Shown piece after piece: positions 58,601 through 64,000 of a DNA stretch of 64,000 nt. Under the pieces are notes generated by a model. The model was not told the origin of the DNA, did not search any database, and saw nothing but the letters and a program-made list of their open reading frames with translations. Location of the stretch: contig NMRA01000001.1 in NCBI GenBank assembly GCA_002633005.1, positions 4,021,390 to 4,085,389 on the forward strand. Direction: 5' to 3'. Within the stretch, counting starts at the first letter, position 1. Every line of letters begins with the position of its first letter. The stretch comes from Phoronis australis. Taxonomy: Eukaryota > Phoronida > Phoronidae. Made by a program: the position numbers and the translations under genes.

Positions 58601-61600
58601 AAAAGCTATATTGCTATACGCCTGGAGAGTTCCTTTAGCGGACAGGATATGTGAGCTAGTCATAAATGATCAAAAGCTATGTAGCCATTTGCATGCTAAC
58701 AAAACTTACCATTTTCTATATCACGCGAGTCTAAGTGAAGACTTCTGATCAAAATTCCGACAGATTGGGAACGCCTGTCATCCAACAGCTTAGCCACCTG
58801 TGATAGAGAGACAGATACCCATAGTTTATTGAGCCGTTCAATATGACATAATAATATGACCAGCTCATTTGCACAATGAAGACTAGGAGACAAACACAAG
58901 GTTTCATGGGAGCTCCTTTGAAACCGACATACATAACCAACAACACCACGGGTGAGAAACAACATGACCGCCAGTCCTCTTAAATCGTACCGACTCACCC
59001 AAAACAGGATCTCCGGGGATCAAATGGGACCGTCGCACCAGAAAATTGGACTGACACACCTAAAACATGACTGCCCCACCAGAAAACAAGGACTGCCAGG
59101 GACTGAACATGACCGCCGGGGATTGAAACCGCAGTGACAAACAAGTTAAGATTTATTACCGGTAGGCCTACACAGATCATACAATGGAGCTATATACGTA
59201 TGCATATGCAGGTCTCGTGCCCGGCCGATTACTCCAACGAAATCTTTTGTGCGCTACAGGACACTTCGCTTTGTAACACGTGGCGCTTTGAGTTTTAACC
59301 ACAAACCAACCACGTTGCACGCTTTTGAGCTAAATAATTACAACTTTATCCACTGCGTAAGTTTTAGAACAAAATGAAAATCGTTTTCTCAAATTTGACA
59401 TTTTAGTCAAAAAAAAACGGGCGTTCTGGTTCTCGAGTGAAGCATCATAACTAGCCTTTGTGCGGCAAAGCAGTATTAATATACAGCTTGGCGTCGATGT
59501 GGGTAAAACACTGAACATATAAAATCTTCACCGAATTAGTGTTATTAACGACACTCTTCCTTGAGTAAACTAAATTATTTATCGGCGCTCGCCGGGAAAA
59601 ATTGTCGTTCTGTCGTTATTCTGCTGCTAAAATTGAGATGCGTTCTTTTAGGTCGGCTTACATTGACCAGTTCCTTAATTTTTTTCAATGTTCAGTCAGC
59701 TCTTCTTCTCTTCTACGAGGTTGCGTACTTGGCACATCAAATTATCTGAACTGGTTTCATTTCGTCATAAGTTTTTAGTAATACCAGCAAATTGAATTTC
59801 AGAACAAATCGTGCTGCTGCGAAGTTGAGTCATCATCTTCCGAAAGATGTCGCAAAATTTTAGGATATGTCGCGTGCTCATATCACGAGTGCAACAGTCT
59901 TTTGTGTTACATTAGGCAAACAAATGACGTTCATTAGATTGTTTTTCACTCAAGCGGCTGCAACCTGCAAGGTGAGTGTTGATTGACTCCTAGCTCTACA
60001 TGTTGATATAAGTTTCACGACGAGGTGACGAGCAGAACTATACCCGGGCTGTGAGAAATTTCGGGGATGTAACTGAGCTCAATAACGCAGTGCTACCAAG
60101 CTTTATTTTGGCGAGTCTTTACACAGCTAGCTGACCGGTTACGTAATCATAAGCAGTATCATACAGAGACATTGATAACTACATATTGTCCGGCGGTCAT
60201 GTTCAGTCCCCGGCGGTCCTGTTTTCTGGTGGGGCGGTCATGTTTTTAGGTGCGTCAGTCCCATTTTCTGGTGCGATGGTCCCGTTTGATCTCCGGAGGT
60301 CCTGTTTTGGGTGAGTCAGTCCGATTTAGAGGACCGGTGGTCATGTTGTTTCTCACCCGTGAACACTGCTAAAGCTAAACCGCTGAAAACAAGGAACAAT
60401 TAAATGAAAAAAATACATACCGATAAGTTTGATATTCAATGTAAAGTCCAGTGGAAGAATGAAATAATTTTATGAAAGAAAAAACAAAAACAAAGTATTC
60501 GTTAATGCATTTAATTTACTCAACTGTCAGGTATAAGATTTCGAAAAAATGGTGAGATGACAAAGACGAGAAACAACCGAAATGAGATCTTGAACATGGT
60601 CAGTAAAAGATTCCTTCTTCGGAATACCTAAAGCAGTTTTGTTTTATGCATATTAAGTAGGTGAATAATGACTGATTAAAACTTCATCTCTTACAACCAC
60701 ATACTTCTTTGACTTTCTTCTTCTTCTTTTCAGTCTGAGGTTTCTTTTTTGTCACTACAGACCGAGAGAACATCTCATCGAATTCGTCAACACAAAACTC
60801 TGGTTCACTTATGGTCTCCCACAGTGACTTGACAGAAGTATTCTCATCTGACCTGGAAGGAATCATATGCTTGATGACAATGTTTTGCTTTTTAGTTTAC
60901 AGTCACTGCTCTCTTATATGGCACTGACAAAAACAACAAATATATCACAGAGAAACTGGCATATCGTCAAATGAAAAATAAAAAATACAAACATGTGTCT
61001 AGAAGATACGCTGCACTACAGAATTTCACTTGTGTACTGGAATGTTAATTTAACCATTCCAGTCAAGATGTAAACTATATCACAGTGCGAAATTGAATCT
61101 ACCAACACACAGACAGGTTTTTTTTCTGCTACAATTTGAGGACCATGCCTCGTGGGGGTATCTGGACTTGGTTCCCTTCGAGAGGCCTCTGTTGACAGTA
61201 CATGCATGATGTACAGAACGCATGTTGTTTATCATGCACGTAATAAATGAAAACATCACAAACATCTGAGTACTACAACTTGAAAATGAAAAAACAGCAT
61301 TACACATATCACACAGAGCGTGGAATGGAAAACAACTACGTTAATCCAAACAAAACAATGATCTGGCACGAAAGTGAAAATATCCGCACAAATTTAGCCT
61401 CGACGATTTAGTCAAAATTAGAGACAGACATGTCTGCATGGTTATCGTTTGTATACTCAGGGTGGCTAAAACATAAAGGGTAGTAACGCTATCTGCCAAC
61501 ACAGTCAAGCTTAGGCAGAGTTTGCTGCGCAAAATTGAAGAAGTTTTGAATTGGGAAATCACAAAAAGAACCCTAGACATTATAATCCAGTGGTGAAACC

Positions 61601-64000
61601 CAGGATCTCATAATGTACACAGCTGACCTCGTCCTAGCCTATATTGGGCTATGTTCTCAGTGATAATTACTGTGTGCAAATTAAGACTAGTATAGGCCAA
61701 TGTGAGTTTTAAGGATATTCTGTACAGAAACGTGAAATTAATAAGCAAATGCACAAACTATACACAACACTGACCCTCTTAACTTTTGAAAACCGCTTTT
61801 GCCCACTTGTTTTTTTTTTCTTACCGGGAACGGGTTGATAACTTTTTATCTAAGCTTTGAACTTGAAGTACCAAAACAGTCGTAGATTTTGATCGCCAGC
61901 TAAACTTAATTAGTTAAGTTCATTGTGAGCCCATCCCTAAAATTACCACATTACAGGTACACTAAACATTTCACATGACGGTGTCATTAAAGTTTAATCT
62001 TTACCAGAACTCAAATCATAAAATATATACAAAAGTGCAAATACGATGATAACCAAACTGAAGATTTGGAATCTCTGGACAATTTCGGTGGCACTGACAA
62101 TTATATAACTATTCTAGCTCTTTGTCAGTAATAAAAAATGAAAAGTGGGCACAACAGCTGTTTCTTGGTCAAAAATCTGGTCAAACGAGATTGAAAGAAT
62201 ATTAAAAAATGAATCCATGGGATATTGTTAATTCTGATCTGCATTTGTATATCCACCGAGTATATCAATATGCGCGGTAGTTTATCTTCAATCGTACCCA
62301 ATGCTTGTAGTTTTTAGATTTTTAGTTCATTGACTTTTAAAAATCGAAAACCGTACTTGGTTGGGTTTTTTTCCAGCTGAATACCACCATGATGTTCGTT
62401 AATAACCAAAACTAGTCGTTAATGCATTTTGAAAATTCGCCATTATGTACAGTCAGAGATGTCTAATACAGTTTATGGTCGCATAATTATATTTAATTGG
62501 GTCTTGCTCGCATCGAGCAATGCAGTCATCACAACTGTGACTGATTCCGGCGCCGCGCTCTCTTTGATCCTGCGACGAGCCGCTCAGATGGACGAGCAGT
62601 GAAACTTCCTTGTATTCACGGTATGCGCAACTTCCCATAGGAAGGATGACCCCATTACAGTGTATTGGTCATCTAGGTTTGTCACGCGGTGCATCTTTTT
62701 AAGATATCACGAGATTTGTTTATAATTGATTTGATCCGCATTGTAACAGTAGTTAATAGCATTAATTTTCCACGTGATTTAAATTGCCCGTCATGATGGA
62801 CGACTTATACCCAACCACCATAGTGTGAAATTCATCTTGCGCTGACTATGGGTCATTTTGTCTATTTCTGTTTGGCTTGTACCATACCTTACTGTTAGAC
62901 TAAAATGCTGTTGGGGTGCTTTTGGGCAATGAAGCTCGGCTGCGGGAGTTTGGAATGCAAGTTGGCCAAAATCTCAACTCTTAATTCCAAATTTCAGGTC
63001 GCATATGCTACCTGCAGCTCCTTGAGTCAACCCATGTAATGTTGCGGATCATGACCAAGTTTCATCACTTGTAGATGGTGTTTTCAAATCTTTTTTACAT
63101 AAACCAAACATGATGTAACAAGTACACTCTAACACTAGATTAAAAAATTATGAATCACAACTTTGGAACATTCTAAAAATAACAAAAAAAAAACAATGTG
63201 AGGAAACATAAATATCATACTCATTCGGACTTTCCGGGAGGGACAAGGGGGCAGATGGTGACAGCTGGATTCTCTTCCAAAACAGTGGCTTCATGGGTGA
63301 CTTGGTCACTACAGGGGGTTTTCTTGGCCCTACGAAGAATATAATTGGTGTTGAAATGCAGACTGTGCACGATACTTCTTTCCCAAATATATTACCTTGG
63401 TGTGTTATAATGGATCACTTAGAAACATATTTTTGACCCACTTTAGTTAAAAACACTTTCTGTAATTCTTGAGGTACTCGGGCTACCTTGAATCTCGAAA
63501 TGGTGTTATCAGCCAATCACGATTTCGCTCTTGCATGGCTTATTTAAACACTAGTTTTTCAGTCTTCAAAAGACTTACCAAAAAAAAAAAAGTCATGTTG
63601 TTTTAACAATATTTTCAAAGACAAACACGGCAAGTAATCAATGGAACTTGACAATTCATTGAAAAGCCAACTTCCAAATGAAATGTCAGAAAATCTTTCA
63701 ACATATTCTTAGATGCCTGCTGTAAAAGCAGGAATTTAAAATCCTAAAATTTGTAGTACATGATTCTCTCAAAAGAGTAGCCCATGATCTAAATGCGTGC
63801 ATAAGATACTAACCGTTCTTTGGCTTGCCTAGTAGCCCTCCAACGGGAATGCCTGGAGGGGGAGGGGGCAGGCCAGGAACTGGGGGAGGTCCAGGAGGAA
63901 TGCTGCCAGGTACTGGAGATTGAAATGGAGGGCAACCCGGGGGAGGTGGAGGGGCAGGTGGGGCACCTTCCTGGGATGGTGGCGTAAACACATTATCAGG
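49507..64000 (-). CDS. FMN1: FMN-type formin, FH1-FH2-tail portion (12 exons, 5' partial)
   Basis: Exons 64000-63814, 63329-63221, 60852-60705, 58797-58710, 58232-58171, 57207-57128, 56867-56738, 56303-56157, 55186-55006, 53073-52929, 51449-51309 and 49621-49507 join into 510 residues without a frame break. Residues 1-62 are the proline-rich FH1 region, which binds profilin. FH2 starts at the lasso (PMKPLFW, Trp80), includes [13 protein letters not shown] (about 158-170), and has the FMN-subfamily signature [17 protein letters not shown] (287-303) followed by KLKDVKSK. A basic tail follows. FH2 dimers nucleate and processively elongate actin filaments. The signature places it with FMN1/FMN2/Cappuccino rather than diaphanous, DAAM or FMNL types. 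It is convergent with gremlin. The N-terminus lies beyond the window. FMN1 is used as symbol for synteny; the gene may be ancestral to FMN1 and FMN2. Confidence 0.95.
50092..50574. mobile_element. 483-bp element with GGCCCTTTCA ends
   Basis: Starts GGCCCTTTCACACT and ends GGTATGAAAGGGCC, inverse over about 10-14 bases. Such ends are common in non-autonomous DNA elements of animals. No clear target duplication; no coding content. It lies in the last formin intron. Confidence 0.6.
50640..51170. repeat. Dispersed repeat family R1, copy 3 (formin intron)
   Basis: Closest to copy 1: 'acatctcatctcagaaatgg', 'ttatgcactgtt', 'caccttgaacatttat', 'gttttgctttc' and 'aatgtacctttcttttttcc' are kept in order. 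It is in the same orientation as the other two copies. Confidence 0.65.
51309..51449 (-). CDS. FMN1: Formin exon 11 (FH2 C-terminal helix)
   Basis: Acceptor TCTCTGTAG, donor AG|GTAACA. Encodes [19 protein letters not shown] and [16 protein letters not shown], matching the end of FMN FH2 (F..W..FC.DFK..W). Phase 2 in and out. Confidence 0.93.
52150..52800. repeat. GCCACTAGG-type repeat cluster in formin intron
   Basis: About three units with 'gccactaggggg', 'gccacttggggacac', 'aaatttcatgaaaata' and 'caaatccgtgcgaaaatgg'. Same family as 46,680-48,100 and 55,430-56,010. Confidence 0.55.
52929..53073 (-). CDS. FMN1: Formin exon 10 (FH2 coiled post region)
   Basis: Acceptor ACTGTTTCAG, donor CAA|GTAATA. 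Encodes [19 protein letters not shown] and the following helical segment. Phase 1 in (G+GT, Gly), phase 2 out. Confidence 0.9.
53633..54308 (+). mobile_element. Retroelement remnant with RNase H-like domain
   Basis: An ORF at 53868-54308 contains [20 protein letters not shown], the conserved C-terminal part of RNase H from non-LTR-type retroelements (PGHxGIxxNxxADxLA). An overlapping ORF in another frame (53633-53950) is joined to it only through a frameshift. No reverse transcriptase was found upstream, so this is a decayed fragment. It lies antisense in a formin intron and is more GC-rich than its surroundings. Confidence 0.7.
55006..55186 (-). CDS. FMN1: Formin exon 9
   Basis: Acceptor CATCTAG, donor AAGG|GTAAGT. 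Encodes [14 protein letters not shown] (family NLVDYVVKYY block) and a stretch ending [16 protein letters not shown]. Phase 0 in, 1 out. Confidence 0.94.
55430..56010. repeat. GCCACTAGG-type repeat cluster in formin intron
   Basis: Two to three units with 'gccactaggtggcata', 'gtcaaaccaatctgaaaatg' and 'cgccaaattctatgaaaatc'; closest to the block at 46,680-48,100. Confidence 0.6.
56157..56303 (-). CDS. FMN1: Formin exon 8 (FH2 core signature)
   Basis: Acceptor ATTCTAACAG, donor AAG|GTTTGT, 49 codons, phase 0 both sides. Contains [14 protein letters not shown]-type core (here [19 protein letters not shown]) and [17 protein letters not shown], the best evidence that this is an FMN-subfamily formin. 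Confidence 0.97.
56738..56867 (-). CDS. FMN1: Formin exon 7 (FH2)
   Basis: Acceptor GTTTTTTCAG, donor GAT|GTACGT. Encodes [18 protein letters not shown] and [16 protein letters not shown], matching the FMN 'FL.ELA.IP.F..R..C..F' block. Phase 2 in, 0 out. Confidence 0.95.
57128..57207 (-). CDS. FMN1: Formin exon 6 (FH2)
   Basis: Acceptor TTCTTTTTCAG, donor AA|GTATTG. 26 codons, [17 protein letters not shown] and then the LDTPE preceding FL in the next exon. Phase 0 in, 2 out. Confidence 0.9.
57345..57690. repeat. Possible diverged family M2 element
   Basis: 'cattctccacagtgggacagtc' at the left and 'tttactggagaatttttgtaatg' at the right recall the ends of 42,752-43,032. The interior is longer and the match weaker. 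Confidence 0.35.
58171..58232 (-). CDS. FMN1: Formin exon 5 (FH2)
   Basis: Acceptor TTATTTCAG, donor ATG|GTAAGG. Completes an Ala codon, then [20 protein letters not shown]. Phase 1 in, 0 out. Confidence 0.92.
58710..58797 (-). CDS. FMN1: Formin exon 4 (FH2 knob region)
   Basis: Acceptor TCTATCACAG, donor AATG|GTAAGT. Encodes [19 protein letters not shown] and [10 protein letters not shown], including the conserved Ile of the actin-binding knob (QSVGI). Phase 0 in, 1 out. The 1.4-kb foldback element ends only about 150 bases upstream of this exon. Confidence 0.95.
58947..60361. mobile_element. 1415-bp foldback transposon with 173-bp inverted repeats
   Basis: 58947-59119 and 60190-60361 are inverted copies with roughly 90% identity by eye, starting CACGGGTGAGAAACAACATG. 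A perfect 5-bp target duplication AACAC flanks it (58942-58946 and 60362-60366). The arms are themselves built from repeating variants of 'caccagaaaacaggaccgccgggga'. The roughly 1.07-kb centre has no transposase-like ORF. It sits in the formin intron between exons 3 and 4. Confidence 0.88.
60705..60852 (-). CDS. FMN1: Formin exon 3 (FH2 lasso/linker)
   Basis: Acceptor ATTCCTTCCAG, donor GAA|GTATGT. Encodes [18 protein letters not shown] and DEMFSRSV, then a Lys-rich linker ([15 protein letters not shown]). Phase 2 in, 0 out. Confidence 0.95.
60853..63220. other. Formin intron 2
   Basis: AT-rich; no exon, RNA gene or terminal-repeat element recognised. Confidence 0.5.
63221..63329 (-). CDS. 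FMN1: Formin exon 2 (start of FH2)
   Basis: Acceptor TTCTTCGTAG, donor ATGA|GTATGA. Encodes [20 protein letters not shown], the lasso with its Trp, and a short polar stretch. Phase 1 in (G+GG, Gly), 2 out. Confidence 0.94.
63814..64000 (-). CDS. FMN1: Formin exon 1 of window (FH1, 5' end outside)
   Basis: Open from the window edge in phase 0: [20 protein letters not shown] and further proline runs ([19 protein letters not shown]), ending LLGKPKN at donor AACG|GTTAGT. These are profilin- and SH3/WW-binding type polyproline segments. The exon's true start is beyond 64,000. Confidence 0.93.

Noticed and set aside
1-64000. CRISPR arrays, operons, prokaryotic promoters
   Set aside because: Spliced genes, DAN and FH2 domains and repeat landscape show an animal nuclear genome; no regularly spaced direct repeats with unique spacers were seen.

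Overview
The window is animal nuclear DNA: AT-rich, intron-bearing, full of short inverted-repeat elements, with coding exons separated by 0.3-3 kb introns. Gene content and sequence (a DAN-family Gremlin, an FMN-subfamily formin, an MCFD2-type EF-hand protein) fit a bilaterian. I favour an invertebrate deuterostome (hemichordate, cephalochordate or echinoderm grade) but cannot name the species. There are no bacterial-type operons; most long ORFs are chance ORFs.

Layout. (1) 1-2 kb: a minus-strand coding exon of an unrecognised gene, present twice around a one-base gap. (2) 5.1-6.2 kb: three phase-compatible minus-strand exons of an unrecognised gene. (3) 8.5-13.05 kb: an MCFD2-like gene on the minus strand, complete as three coding exons (161 aa) with a probable noncoding first exon; its middle exon is duplicated across a one-base gap. 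(4) 13-26.6 kb: gene-poor DNA with small transposons, a 521-base gap and another gap-associated duplication. (5) 26,644-27,252: gremlin, whole ORF in one exon behind a splice acceptor, plus strand. (6) 27.3-49.5 kb: about 22 kb without a recognisable gene. (7) 49,507-64,000: the C-terminal part (FH1, FH2 and tail) of an FMN-type formin on the minus strand, reconstructed as 12 exons with perfectly matching splice phases (510 codons in the window); its N-terminus lies beyond 64,000.

How the genes relate. Gremlin and formin point tail-to-tail, the same relative orientation as vertebrate GREM1 and FMN1, where formin introns and the flanking DNA hold distal gremlin enhancers. This linkage is the most interesting feature of the window: it suggests the Gremlin-Formin regulatory neighbourhood predates vertebrates. 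The other genes have no evident functional link to the pair.

Assembly. Four of the six gaps (1099, 9701, 22137, 35711-35722) are flanked by near-identical direct copies of about 0.4-0.85 kb, best explained as unmerged haplotypes or contig overlaps. Copy-number claims at these places should not be trusted.
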